DNA of 64,000 nucleotides, from NCBI RefSeq assembly GCF_002000055.1, contig NZ_MVBD01000011.1, forward strand, positions 1 through 64,000, read 5' to 3'. Below are positions 1-11,768 of the stretch, in pieces (positions within the stretch are counted from its first letter, which is position 1; each line of letters begins with the position of its first letter). Origin of the DNA: Marinicella sediminis. GTDB taxonomy: Bacteria > Pseudomonadota > Gammaproteobacteria > Xanthomonadales > Marinicellaceae. The position numbers and the translations under genes are program-made. The notes beneath the pieces are model-generated. The model was not told the origin of the DNA, did not search any database, and was given only the letters and a program-made list of their open reading frames with translations.

Positions 1-948
1 ACGGCACCGCCAGCGGTGGCCGAACAGGTCACCACATTGCCGGCTTCAGCGCCACAGGCATAACCCGGAATGGTCACGGTGGCACCGGTTTCAACACCGG
101 TACAGGTCGCGGTCAGGGCTGTGCCGTCATTGGCAGGATCCGGAGTCACGGTACACACCGGAGCCGCCGGAGGCGTGTTGTCCAGAGTAAAGAAGGCATC
201 AGACTGCACTGAGTTACCTGCCGCATCGGTGGTGGTGGCTTGTTCATCACCATCCACAGCACCGCCAGCGGTGGCCGAACAGGTCACCACATTGCCGGCT
301 TCAGCGCCACAGGCATAACCCGGAATGGTCACGGTGGCACCGGTTTCAACACCGGTACAGGTCGCGGTCAGGGCCGTGCCGTCATTGGCAGGATCCGGAG
401 TTACGGTACACACCGGTGCAGCCGGAGGTGTGTTGTCCAACACAAATGGTGCAGGTGAGGTGGCTGTGTTGCCTACAGCATCGGTGGCTGTGGCGATTTC
501 ATCACCATCCACAGCGCCACCGGCGGTGGCCGAACAAGTAACTTGATTACCGGCTTCTGCACCACAGACATAGCCTGGAATGGTCACGGTGGCACCGGTT
601 TCAACACCGGTACACACTGCTGTCAATGGCGTGCCATCGTTGGCAGGGTTAGGGGTCACAGTACACGCGCCTATGGTTGGGGGTGTGTTATCCAGGGTGA
701 AGGCTGCAACCGAAGTGGCGGTGTTACCGGCTGCATCTGAAGTGGTGGCGGTTTCATCACCGGATACCTGACCCAGGCCGGTACCGGCAGTGGCGGTACA
801 GGTGACGGTGCCACCCACTTCGGCACCACAGCTGTAATTGGGGATCGACACCGAACCGCCAGACTCAACGCCGGTACAGGTGGCGGTCAGGGCTGTGCCA
901 TTGTTGGCTGGATTGGGTGATACGGTACACACCGCAGCGCTTGGTGGC
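1..948 (-). repeat. Tandem Ig-module repeat, 255-bp period
   Basis: The same coding unit recurs within the first gene. The TACAGG/TACACA marker falls at 101, 356, 611 and 875, giving spacings of 255, 255 and 264 bp. The 264-bp unit encodes three extra residues. The two units nearest the left edge (1-165 and 256-420) differ at only about three positions by eye, while the older units have diverged clearly. This suggests recent tandem duplication or gene conversion at the C-terminal side, and the array continues beyond the window. Confidence 0.9.
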
Positions 949-2456
949 GTGATGTCTGAAATGGTTACATCAGCTGAATCACTGCCAGTGAAGTCAGTGG
1001 TTGGTAAAGTGGTCGAATTGGCCACCACATCAGCGGTATTGGTGATGGTGCCTACTGGTGCGTCATTGTTAATGGTCACCTGGAAGCTGATGGTTGCACC
1101 TTCATTGGGAGCAAATGTACCGCCTGATGACGATGTGGCACCGTTGCCCAAATAAATGGTGACCTGAGATCCGTCAAATTCACCTTGGTCATTCCCAGCA
1201 GAGTCTGATAATGAGCCGATCGGATCACCGGCATCTGAACTGACGATTTGCATGCTGCCGGGAACGTATGTGGTGTTGGCCGGGATGACGTCGGTCAATA
1301 CAGTGTTGATGGCATCATCGGTTCCGGTGTTCTGGAAAGTGATGGTGTATTCGATGACATCCCCTCTGACAACGCCGCCACCATTCAGGTCAGTGGCGGT
1401 CTTGCTCATGGTCGATGAATAATCCGGAACAAACAATTCAGTGGCAAAAGCCAGGTAATGTGGAAAATAAGAATCACCATTGGTGACAAAATCAATGTCT
1501 GCAGTGGTTGAACTGGGAGCCAGTAATCCCGATACATCGATCAGATCAAGGTCCATACTGAGTTGGTTGACGTAATCCGGGTTTTTGGTGGTGACCCTGG
1601 ATCCCAGGCTGGTGATGCTGGAGTTCCAAAAGTCAGTTGCTGGATTCAAACCAGTTTGAGACAAGGTGTTTGTCTCAAACACAAATGAATCACCAGTCAG
1701 CGAATTATCACCTTCCCAGACCAGAGCGCCAACAGTGGTGTTAAAACCAGGTGTTGTGGGTGTAACCAGACCTGTAATGGTGATGGATACGGTTTGTGTG
1801 CCAATCACCCTGGCAGCGCCATCATAAACATTCAGGCGTTTGAATGACTGGCTGTTATCCTGATAAATCACGGCCAAAGACCAACCGCCATAAAAGCCCA
1901 AACCATCGTTACCGGTCAGGGCCGTCATGCCACCAACGGCGTAAGTGCCGTTACCGGCTGACTGAACCAGGCTGGTGACGTTGGCAAAGGCCTGATAAGG
2001 ACGGGAACCACTGGCACCATCGTTATTGAAGGTGTCAATCTGACTGGCGCTGACGGTGTTCCAGCTGCCGGAACCAGGCAGGCGCATGTATATGGTACCG
2101 CGACTGGCTTCGGTTTGCCCGGCGCGGCCACCCCAATAAAGACCGGCCCACAGAACACTGGATCCGGCTGGCGTGTTTAACTGGGCTTCAGAAGAATTGG
2201 CGTAACTGCCGGGGGCCGTGGGGTCCACATCAACGAAGATCATGGCCCGGCCATTCAGTCCGGCGGTGGTGCCGTCCTGAACCTGGGCACAATCACCTCC
2301 GGCCTGACAGGTGAACAAAGTGTTGCCCACCAGGGTGATGTTTCCATTGACGTCAAAACCAGCCCGCTCGACAAAATTACGGGTGGTTTGTGCGTTCACT
2401 TCCCCCAAAGCAAAAACACACAGCAAAGCGATAGCGCAAGATTTAAAAGCTCTCAT
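1..2456 (-). CDS. Giant exported DUF11 / Ig-like repeat protein (3' end outside window)
   Basis: The minus-strand frame is open from ATG 2454-2456 to the left edge, giving 818 codons without a stop, so the C-terminus is missing. Residues 1-23 form a signal peptide (MRAFKSC start, hydrophobic core, cut near VNAQ). Residues about 24-340 are a beta-rich N-terminal domain I cannot name, containing WAGLYWGG. Residues about 345-500 are a DUF11-type repeat (TATDLNGGG, VIEYTITFQNTGTDDA, VIPANTTYVPGS). From about 505 onward come tandem Ig-like modules of about 85 residues, each with four cysteines and a PANDGTALTATC / VTIPGY / DGDE core. The likely role is as a cell-surface or secreted structural protein. 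The promoter side carries two CRP-like sites. I predict that the unseen C-terminus bears the tag found on its neighbours. Confident as an exported repeat protein; the ligand is unknown. Confidence 0.85.
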   Translation of the reverse strand, partial: MRAFKSCAIALLCVFALGEVNAQTTRNFVERAGFDVNGNITLVGNTLFTCQAGGDCAQVQDGTTAGLNGRAMIFVDVDPTAPGSYANSSEAQLNTPAGSSVLWAGLYWGGRAGQTEASRGTIYMRLPGSGSWNTVSASQIDTFNNDGASGSRPYQAFANVTSLVQSAGNGTYAVGGMTALTGNDGLGFYGGWSLAVIYQDNSQSFKRLNVYDGAARVIGTQTVSITITGLVTPTTPGFNTTVGALVWEGDNSLTGDSFVFETNTLSQTGLNPATDFWNSSITSLGSRVTTKNPDYVNQLSMDLDLIDVSGLLAPSSTTADIDFVTNGDSYFPHYLAFATELFVPDYSSTMSKTATDLNGGGVVRGDVIEYTITFQNTGTDDAINTVLTDVIPANTTYVPGSMQIVSSDAGDPIGSLSDSAGNDQGEFDGSQVTIYLGNGATSSSGGTFAPNEGATISFQVTINNDAPVGTITNTADVVANSTTLPTTDFTGSDSADVTISDITPPSAAVCTVSPNPANNGTALTATCTGVESGGSVSIPNYSCGAEVGGTVTCTATAGTGLGQVSGDETATTSDAAGNTATSVAAFTLDNTPPTIGACTVTPNPANDGTPLTAVCTGVETGATVTIPGYVCGAEAGNQVTCSATAGGAVDGDEIATATDAVGNTATSPAPFVLDNTPPAAPVCTVTPDPANDGTALTATCTGVETGATVTIPGYACGAEAGNVVTCSATAGGAVDGDEQATTTDAAGNSVQSDAFFTLDNTPPAAPVCTVTPDPANDGTALTATCTGVETGATVTIPGYACGAEAGNVVTCSATAGGA

Positions 2457-2488
2457 ATGATTCCACACACTGTAGGTTAATTGAATAG

Positions 2489-2504
2489 TGTGACTTATAT
2501 CACA
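2489..2504. promoter_or_regulatory. CRP-like site upstream of the DUF11/Ig giant gene
   Basis: TGTGA-CTTATA-TCACA is a perfect match to the CRP half-sites with the canonical 6-bp spacer. It is centred about 40 bp upstream of the ATG at 2456. On the minus strand a possible sigma70 pair, TTTACT-N16-TATAAG, runs through this palindrome, so CRP bound here could repress rather than activate. Binding is inferred. Confidence 0.55.
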
Positions 2505-2558
2505 GAAATGAGCACAGTAAAGGGCGTAAACCGTCTAAACCCTATTTTTTTGACAATT

Positions 2559-2574
2559 TGTTACATTCGTCACA
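2559..2574. promoter_or_regulatory. Second CRP-like site, 70 bp upstream of the first
   Basis: TGTTA-CATTCG-TCACA has one mismatch in the left half-site. It lies exactly 70 bp from the site at 2489-2504. The flanking sequence is repeated too: an AAATGAGCA segment and a G-rich run follow both copies (2500-2524 and 2570-2594). The whole stretch 2457-2699 otherwise holds no credible gene. Confidence 0.4.
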
Positions 2575-2699
2575 AAAATGAGCAAAAAAGGGGGTGGTTT
2601 GTAACAACAATAGCGGACTTTAAGAGGAGTCATCATTCGTTCATGACAATAATTGTCAAAGCATATTTATATGCTAAAACAACGATTTAATTCAGGTTT

Positions 2700-3227
2700 T
2701 TATTGCTGTGGCACCATTTGTATCAATGACCGGTCATATCCCTCATCAACAGCAATTTGTATCAAGCGCTCCAATTCTCTGGCAGAGACGTGGGGTTCCC
2801 GGGCCATGATCCAGACATAATCACGCTTGGTGCGGCCAATGATGGTGTATTCATAGGCAGGGTCGACATAAACGATGATGTATTCAGATTTGAATGGCCA
2901 GAGAAACTGCATCTTCCACTCGGCGTTGGATGGATCATCCTGCACAAAACCCGTTGGGTTGTATTCTTTTTTGGGTCCGGTGAAGCTGTCCTTGTTGAAA
3001 CTGAATCGGGTGTCAATGACTTTGTCTGACGTGCGGGAGTAACTTTCCACCGCATTGTGCGCACCTTTTTCGATGAAAGTGGGGATGTTGGCAATCACGT
3101 ACCAGTCACCCATGAACAAGTCGAGGTTGACCTGTTCTGCCATACGGATGGGCGGTCCCTGTCGACACGATTGGAATGTAAATAAGGAAATCAAAATAAG
3201 TAAAACCAGTCCGATGATTTTTTTCAT
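2700..3227 (-). CDS. blc: Lipocalin-family lipoprotein (Blc type)
   Basis: A 175-residue protein of the usual size for bacterial outer-membrane lipocalins, which bind lipids or lysophospholipids at the periplasmic face of the outer membrane. The N-terminus is a lipoprotein signal, KKIIGLVLLILISLFTFQSC, with Cys21 as the likely lipidated residue. The -3 to -1 residues FQS are a loose lipobox. The lipocalin signature GDWYVIANIPTF follows at about residue 40. Later motifs YTIIGRTKRDYVWIMARE and the C-terminal IQMVPQQ also fit the family. On the minus strand TTGACC at 3278-3283 could be a -35 element, but no good -10 was seen. It lies downstream of the DUF11 gene and is separated from it by a terminator, so it is probably transcribed on its own. 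Confidence 0.9.
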   Translation of the reverse strand: MKKIIGLVLLILISLFTFQSCRQGPPIRMAEQVNLDLFMGDWYVIANIPTFIEKGAHNAVESYSRTSDKVIDTRFSFNKDSFTGPKKEYNPTGFVQDDPSNAEWKMQFLWPFKSEYIIVYVDPAYEYTIIGRTKRDYVWIMAREPHVSARELERLIQIAVDEGYDRSLIQMVPQQ

Positions 3228-3290
3228 GGCCGTTGATAACTAAAAACTTCAGTGTATGACTGCCACTGTGAAAATCCGGTCAAGTAGTCA

Positions 3291-3316
3291 AAAAAAGGCG
3301 CCACACGGACGCCTTT
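3291..3316 (-). terminator. Rho-independent terminator of the DUF11 gene
   Basis: AAAGGCG (3294-3300) pairs with CGCCTTT (3310-3316) around a 9-base loop. Read on the minus strand, the stem is followed by a run of seven T. It sits just past the stop codon of the gene ending at 3343 and before the lipocalin promoter. Confidence 0.8.
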
Positions 3317-3342
3317 CTTTTGCTTTTGACCAACAGTCAGGA

Positions 3343-6300
3343 TCAGTCATTAAAACCATTGCCAAAGATCAGGTCGCTGTAAATCAGTCTGAAGGCATCG
3401 GCATAGGCTTCAAACAAGTTGTTGACCGGTTCCACCATGGCCATGGTGCAGGCTGCAGAGGCTGACCCATCGGGGATCAGCATGAGTGACGAATAGACGT
3501 CCCAGCTGGCCGGGTTGGCCGGCGGCAGCATGAAGCTTGCACTGCGGTCACCCAGTAAACTTCCGGTACAGTCTGTACTATCAAAGAACGCACAGGTCAT
3601 CAATACATCAATGTCCTGTATCTGTGATGACACACCACGGGCGGCCATGGTAAAGGTGTGACTGCCGAAGGTATCCAGATTGGTACATTGCTCGACGCCC
3701 ATGTCACTGCCGCTGCCACCTTGCAGATAAACTGAACCTGATAAGGATGAATCGTCACTGTCCTGCGCGGTGGTCGCACTGACGGTATCTCCTGGATTGG
3801 TGAAGGTGGTCCAGTCCAACAGTGAAGCCGGGTTGTCGGCACAGTCATCGAGGTAGGCATTGGTCAACAGGTTATCCGTATCCACCCTGAACTGCCGCCA
3901 CAGGTCACCACCTTGGTGGCCGCTGTTGTCACCATCAATGGCATTGCCTGCAGCATCGGTGATGGCATCACAAATCTGCAACACATATTGACCGTTTGGC
4001 AGGGTCTCACTTAAGGTCATGGTGACGTTTGGAGCGGTGGCTGTACCCCCGGTTACGAAGCTTTGGAATGTCACCAGCGTGTCATCCCCGGCCACCACGC
4101 CACAATTTGTGCTTTGTAAATCCTGATCCGGGCCGGTGTCAATCAACGCAAAGTTGGCAGGATCATCCACCCCGATCAAACCCGGATTGTCATCCAGGAA
4201 AGACACAAACAAACCGTTGATGGCAGCCCTGTTCTGACTGCAGGAAGTGATTTCTGTGACCGATGGATCGGCATCAATCAAGGTGACCACCGGAATTTGT
4301 TTATCAACCGGTGTCATCACCGTGTCCTGATCAGATGAGGTGGTGTTGGAACCGGCAATCGATGCGGTATTGGTCAACTCTGTGACTCCACCACCCAGGG
4401 ATGCATCGACCCGCACGGCAAAGAATGTATTCACCTTGGTGCCGCCTCCGGCCAGGGTGCCCAGATCAAACTGACAGCTTGAGCCCGCGCTGTTGTCTGG
4501 CACACATGACCATCCGGTGGTGCTTGCCGGAGGGTAGAACGTGGTGTTATCCGGAACTGTTTCGGTCAATGTGGTATCAGCGGCATCGCGGTCACCGTTG
4601 TTGAAAGCGATCAGGGTGTAATTGATCACTTTGTCCAGTCCGGCAGTGATGCCGCCATCGGCTTTCACCAGATTAAAGTCAGCATCGGCTACCACCGGGG
4701 TGCTGTCTTGCGCATTGGCGCTGGCCGCATTGTCTGCCGACAGGGTGACGTCGTTGTTCAGCACAGTGAGGTCGGTGGGCACCGGGTTGTCAACCAACAA
4801 AGCGAAGTTCACCGCTGACACCACATTACCCCCAAGGGTGCCCAATGTGGCTGTGCAGGTGCTGCCCGGGTTGTTATCAGGGGCACACATCCAGCCACCT
4901 GTGCTGTTAACCCCGTCAAAGGTGGTGTTGGGCAATACAGTCTCGGTCAATACGGTGTTGGCTGCGTCCTGGTTGCCGTTGTTGGCGTAATCAATCTGAA
5001 AGATCACCGATTGTCCCGGAATGGCATCGGCATCACCGTCTGATTTACTGACGGCCAGTACCGCAGCAGAAGTCACTGGTGTGGTGTCCGCGGCCATCAT
5101 GGTGGCCGCATTGTCTGCACTGACCGATGCCTGGTTGCTGATTTCAGTGGTGCCGGCAGGTACCGATGGGACAATCTGCACATGAAAGGTGGTGGCAATG
5201 CTTTGTGCACCCAAATCTACCGGGCTGGTGGTACAGGTGGAGCCGGCGGTGTTATCCGGTGTGCAGTTCCAGGTGAATGGCACCGTAGGGATGTAGGTGG
5301 TGTTGGCCGGTACGGTTTCAGTGATCACCACATTGCTGGCGATGCGGTCGCCGGTGTTGTCCACGGTGATGTCGTAGGCGACGGTGTCTCCGGGAACGGC
5401 AGAAGTGAGGTCATTGTCTGTTTTGCTGATGGTCAGGATTGCACTGGCGGTGATGGGCGTGGTGTCACTGGCCATCACGTCGTTTAAGGCATTGGTGGCT
5501 GCCAGGGTTGCGGTGTTGCTGATTTCTGTGAGGGCCGCAGAGACATAGGCGTCTACCTGTACGGTAAAAGTGACCGATGCATTACCACCCGGGCCCAATT
5601 CACCCGGGGTGATGGTGCAGGTCGATCCGGCGGTGTTATCCGGCAGACAATTCCAGCCTGCGGTGCTGCTGGCAGGCAGGAAGGTGGTCTCAGCCGGGAC
5701 CGTCTCAGTGATGTTTAGCCCTGAAGTGGCGCCTGCCCCTGCCGCATTGGCGTAATTGAGGGTGTAGGTGATGGTGTCTCCGGGAAAGGCACTGACATCG
5801 CCATCTGTTTTACCAAGCGACAACTCAGGTCCGGGCAATACCTCGATACCGGCATAGCCATTGGTTTGTACCTGAGCGGCATTTTCAATGTCTGCATTGC
5901 TGCTGGTTTGGTTGGGCAGATCAACGCTGTACAGGCTCCATTTGTTGGCATTGGCACCGGTTGATGGCCGGCCAATGAAGAAAAAGATGGAAGATTGGGT
6001 GTCCAGGGCAGCCAAACCGCTGGCTGTCAGGATGGCGTCACCAAAATCAATCTCGATGTTGTTGACCTGAAACAACTCATCAAACTCATTGAAGTTATCG
6101 TCGCCCATGACTTCCATCAACTGGCGGTCACCATTGATGTTGTCCTCATTGTATAAAAACCAAATGGTACCGGTGTCTTTGTGCCACTCCAGGCCAAACA
6201 CACTGCTGGTGTTCAGGGCGCCACTGATCTCCCCCGAGACCTCAAAGAACCAGGAAGTGTTGGCGGTGTTGGTTGAAATCACATACAGGTTGCCATTGAT

Positions 6301-6864
6301 CAGGGTAAAGACCCGGTCATTGGCAGAATCACCGGTCATCAGGCCGCTGCCCAGCCCGCCGGCACCATCCCCATTGGTGACGTCGTTGTGTTGTTGGGTC
6401 ACCACTCCCGTGGTGGTATTGATTGACGTCAATTCAATGGTGCCTGAACCATTGACATCATTGAACAAGGCATACAGCACACCATCTGGTTCGTCATACC
6501 ACACTCCCCAATTATTGTCTGTGGTGTAAAATCCGGACAGTATGGGGTCGGTGTCGGTGATGCCAGTATTCAGGTCGACGGTGTAGATTCTGCTGTCACC
6601 ATTGGTGTCGCGGGCGATGAAATAAGACTTGTTGCTGTTGACATTCAAAGCCGTGGCTCCGGTGGTCATGGCCAAAGCTCCGGTTTCCACCGAAGTGTTG
6701 GTGCCGAGCAGGCCGATGCTGCCATCGGCTGGACTGATGGTGCCGATTTGTTTTTCCCCGAAATTGGTGGCTGGCGGCAAACTGAACACACCATAGACCC
6801 CTTGAGCAAAAATTAACGGGCTAAATAACAACATCAAAACAACGCTAAGAAATTGATTTTTCAT
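3343..6864 (-). CDS. Exported DUF11 repeat protein with C-terminal IFxNGF tag
   Basis: A 1173-residue protein with a Sec signal peptide (MKNQFLSVVLMLLFSPLIFAQ) and a good ribosome site (GGGGA six bases before the ATG). Residues about 22-345 look like a beta-propeller or LVIVD-like region with IYTVDLNTG and EWHKDTGTIWFLY. Four DUF11 repeats follow, starting near residues 345, 475, 600 and 725, each with a GD(T/K)(I/V)xYxLxYxNxGD start and an ETVPxNTTF turn. An Ig-like region with paired cysteines starts near 850, and a C-terminal domain covers about 1000-1160. The last residues are SDLIFGNGFND, the tag shared with six other exported proteins here. It is probably a secreted or surface structural protein. 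No enzymatic motif was seen. Confidence 0.9.
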   Translation of the reverse strand: MKNQFLSVVLMLLFSPLIFAQGVYGVFSLPPATNFGEKQIGTISPADGSIGLLGTNTSVETGALAMTTGATALNVNSNKSYFIARDTNGDSRIYTVDLNTGITDTDPILSGFYTTDNNWGVWYDEPDGVLYALFNDVNGSGTIELTSINTTTGVVTQQHNDVTNGDGAGGLGSGLMTGDSANDRVFTLINGNLYVISTNTANTSWFFEVSGEISGALNTSSVFGLEWHKDTGTIWFLYNEDNINGDRQLMEVMGDDNFNEFDELFQVNNIEIDFGDAILTASGLAALDTQSSIFFFIGRPSTGANANKWSLYSVDLPNQTSSNADIENAAQVQTNGYAGIEVLPGPELSLGKTDGDVSAFPGDTITYTLNYANAAGAGATSGLNITETVPAETTFLPASSTAGWNCLPDNTAGSTCTITPGELGPGGNASVTFTVQVDAYVSAALTEISNTATLAATNALNDVMASDTTPITASAILTISKTDNDLTSAVPGDTVAYDITVDNTGDRIASNVVITETVPANTTYIPTVPFTWNCTPDNTAGSTCTTSPVDLGAQSIATTFHVQIVPSVPAGTTEISNQASVSADNAATMMAADTTPVTSAAVLAVSKSDGDADAIPGQSVIFQIDYANNGNQDAANTVLTETVLPNTTFDGVNSTGGWMCAPDNNPGSTCTATLGTLGGNVVSAVNFALLVDNPVPTDLTVLNNDVTLSADNAASANAQDSTPVVADADFNLVKADGGITAGLDKVINYTLIAFNNGDRDAADTTLTETVPDNTTFYPPASTTGWSCVPDNSAGSSCQFDLGTLAGGGTKVNTFFAVRVDASLGGGVTELTNTASIAGSNTTSSDQDTVMTPVDKQIPVVTLIDADPSVTEITSCSQNRAAINGLFVSFLDDNPGLIGVDDPANFALIDTGPDQDLQSTNCGVVAGDDTLVTFQSFVTGGTATAPNVTMTLSETLPNGQYVLQICDAITDAAGNAIDGDNSGHQGGDLWRQFRVDTDNLLTNAYLDDCADNPASLLDWTTFTNPGDTVSATTAQDSDDSSLSGSVYLQGGSGSDMGVEQCTNLDTFGSHTFTMAARGVSSQIQDIDVLMTCAFFDSTDCTGSLLGDRSASFMLPPANPASWDVYSSLMLIPDGSASAACTMAMVEPVNNLFEAYADAFRLIYSDLIFGNGFND

Positions 6865-6971
6865 GATTTTCCCCGGATTTTTTGTACAATTACCATAACA
6901 CAGACGGGTTGTTTTTTGAATGATTCACCATGATATCCGGTCAATGTGTGCAACAGATGACAAACAACACG

Positions 6972-7493
6972 ATGAAAACAATCAAACAATGGCGCAAGAA
7001 CACATACAATGCCTGGCTGATGGACGCCTGTCTGGTGGCCATACTGTTGCTGGCATTGTCCTGGTATCAAACCAGAGGCACCCTCAAGGCCGATGGTCAA
7101 CCCGCACCAGACTTTTTGTTGACTGATCTGCACGGGCAACAACATCAACTCAGTGATTACCGGGGTAAACAGGTTTTGTTGTATTTTTTTGCGCCCTGGT
7201 GCGCGGTGTGCCGGTTGTCGGCCGACAACCTCAATAACCTGCGGGCAGCCAGGGATGACAGTGACTGGGTGATTCTGAGTATGGCCCTGTCTTATGAACA
7301 ACGCATTGAAGTAGACGAGTTTGTCAGAGACCTTGATCTTCAGGTGCCAGTATTGCTGGGTAGCGAGCAGCAAATGAAGGACTATCAGATTCAGGCTTTT
7401 CCCACCTATTATGTATTGGATGAGGCTGGATTGTTGTTGCGCAGATCAGTGGGTTACAGCACCGAACTGGGCCTGCGGGTACGAACTTTTTAA
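6972..7493 (+). CDS. Membrane-anchored thioredoxin-like protein (TlpA/ScsD type)
   Basis: A 173-residue protein with one N-terminal membrane segment (about residues 14-32, LMDACLVAILLLALSWY). The thioredoxin fold then faces the periplasm. The redox centre is PWCAVCR and the cis-proline loop is AFPTYYV. The PDF..TDLHGQQHQLSDYRGK lead-in is typical of the AhpC/TlpA-like group. Such proteins act in periplasmic disulfide reduction or cytochrome c maturation; the partner is not visible here. I chose the ATG at 6972 because the membrane segment begins shortly after it; an in-frame ATG at 6930 would add 14 polar residues. Neither has a strong ribosome site. The gene is divergent from the DUF11 gene across about 107 bp. 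Confidence 0.85.
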   Translation: MKTIKQWRKNTYNAWLMDACLVAILLLALSWYQTRGTLKADGQPAPDFLLTDLHGQQHQLSDYRGKQVLLYFFAPWCAVCRLSADNLNNLRAARDDSDWVILSMALSYEQRIEVDEFVRDLDLQVPVLLGSEQQMKDYQIQAFPTYYVLDEAGLLLRRSVGYSTELGLRVRTF

Positions 7494-7555
7494 AGGCGCT
7501 CATTGGTGTTTTTCAGTTAATCCCTGATTTCAGGGCAGGCGTGACGAAAGACGGC

Positions 7556-7584
7556 TTGTTCATTGCTGACTGAAAACGTATAAT
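7556..7584 (+). promoter_or_regulatory. Sigma70-type promoter of leuS
   Basis: TTGTTC (7556-7561), a 17-bp spacer and a perfect TATAAT (7579-7584) predict a start near 7591, about 43 bp before the leuS ATG. It would drive leuS-lptE-holA. Confidence 0.75.
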
Positions 7585-7606
7585 TTCCGCTTTGTCACCC
7601 CTTTAA

Positions 7607-10548
<2,942 letters not shown>

Positions 10549-10550
10549 TC

Positions 10551-11549
10551 ATGCGACTTTACATCAATCAGCTGGCTGCGCAACTTAAACAGCAATTGTT
10601 GCCAGTTTATCTGTTGGTTGGTGATGAGCCATTGCAATTGCAGGAAGCCTCTGATGCCATCAGACAAACAGCAGCCATGCAAGGATTCACCGAACGAGAA
10701 TCTTATCTGGCTGACAACAGTTTTCAGTGGCATGAGTTGCACAACAGTGCAGGCAACATGTCTTTGTTTGCCAGCCAACGATTGATTGACTTACATTTGC
10801 CTACCGGAAAGCCTGGTGCCAAAGGATCGGCTGCCATCGTGTCATTCATTGAAAACATGCCGTCCGATGTGATGTTGTTGATTCGCTGTGATGAGTGGAA
10901 TATGGCCAATGACAAAACCAAGTGGGTCAAAACCATTGTTGACCGAGGGGCCTTTCTTCGTGTTTATCAACCCAAAGCCGCAGAACTCCCTCAGTGGATT
11001 CGCCAGCGTTGTCAGCAGATAGGTCTGCAGGTTGATCAGGATGCTGTGAATCTGCTGAGTTTGCGTCTGGAGGGTAATTTACTGGCGGCCGCGCAGGAAT
11101 TGGAAAAACTCAAGATGCGTTTTGCTGAACAAACCATTACGGGCCGGGATATCATGGGATTGGTGGCAGACAGTGCTCGGTTTGACGTGTTCCGGCTGAC
11201 CGATTCACTGCTGGAGAAACAACCGGTCAGGGCCATCAGGATACTCAGGTCATTACAAAAAAATGACGTCTCTCCGGTGGTCATTCACTGGGCCCTTGAG
11301 CGTGAAACCAGGATGTTGTGCGAGTTGGCCTTTATCCGCAGTCAGAAACGCCAGGTTGGCCCCGCAGATTATCGGAGGTTGGGCGTCTGGCAAAACCGCC
11401 AGGCAGTGATTCAGTCGGTGTTGAATGACAAACCATTGTCCCATTGGGAAGGCTGTCTGCAGCAGCTCAGTGACATCGATCGGGTCATCAAAGGCCGTCA
11501 ATCAGGTGATGCCTGGTTGAACCTTGAACAGTGGTTGATTGCATTCTGA
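10551..11549 (+). CDS. holA: DNA polymerase III delta subunit
   Basis: A 332-residue subunit of the clamp loader, which opens the beta clamp. Family features include the N-terminal LYLLVGDE-like segment (LPVYLLVGDEPLQLQEASDAIR), the central DRGAFLRVYQPKAAELPQWIRQR, and VNLLSLRLEGNLLAAAQELEKL, the usual NLL/ELEKL region. Length is normal. It is the third gene of the leuS operon, with a two-base gap to lptE. Confidence 0.97.
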   Translation: MRLYINQLAAQLKQQLLPVYLLVGDEPLQLQEASDAIRQTAAMQGFTERESYLADNSFQWHELHNSAGNMSLFASQRLIDLHLPTGKPGAKGSAAIVSFIENMPSDVMLLIRCDEWNMANDKTKWVKTIVDRGAFLRVYQPKAAELPQWIRQRCQQIGLQVDQDAVNLLSLRLEGNLLAAAQELEKLKMRFAEQTITGRDIMGLVADSARFDVFRLTDSLLEKQPVRAIRILRSLQKNDVSPVVIHWALERETRMLCELAFIRSQKRQVGPADYRRLGVWQNRQAVIQSVLNDKPLSHWEGCLQQLSDIDRVIKGRQSGDAWLNLEQWLIAF

Positions 11550-11768
11550 CGTCCTCGGTAGGTTTGACTTGGTGTACACCTCGGATTGAGGTCTGTTGAT
11601 TGGGTGTTCAAGGCGGTTTATTGATGAGGATGATCACAAAAACTGATTGTCTGGCGCAGAACAATCCTGAACGATCGATGTTGTCCTCAGTGTCTTGAAA
11701 ATGCTGACAGATGATTGTTATGAAGAGTGAAGTGACCATTGGCAGCCGTAGGCTGGCAGGATGATAAA

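Noticed and set aside
1-948. CRISPR-like array
   Set aside because: The 255-bp repeats are in frame, code for an Ig-like module and have no spacer structure.
2481-2690. Small plus-strand gene of 69 codons
   Set aside because: It covers the CRP-like repeats, has no ribosome site and its translation looks random.
6861-7373. Minus-strand frame of 170 codons opposite the thioredoxin gene
   Set aside because: It is a shadow of a clear thioredoxin-fold gene on the plus strand.
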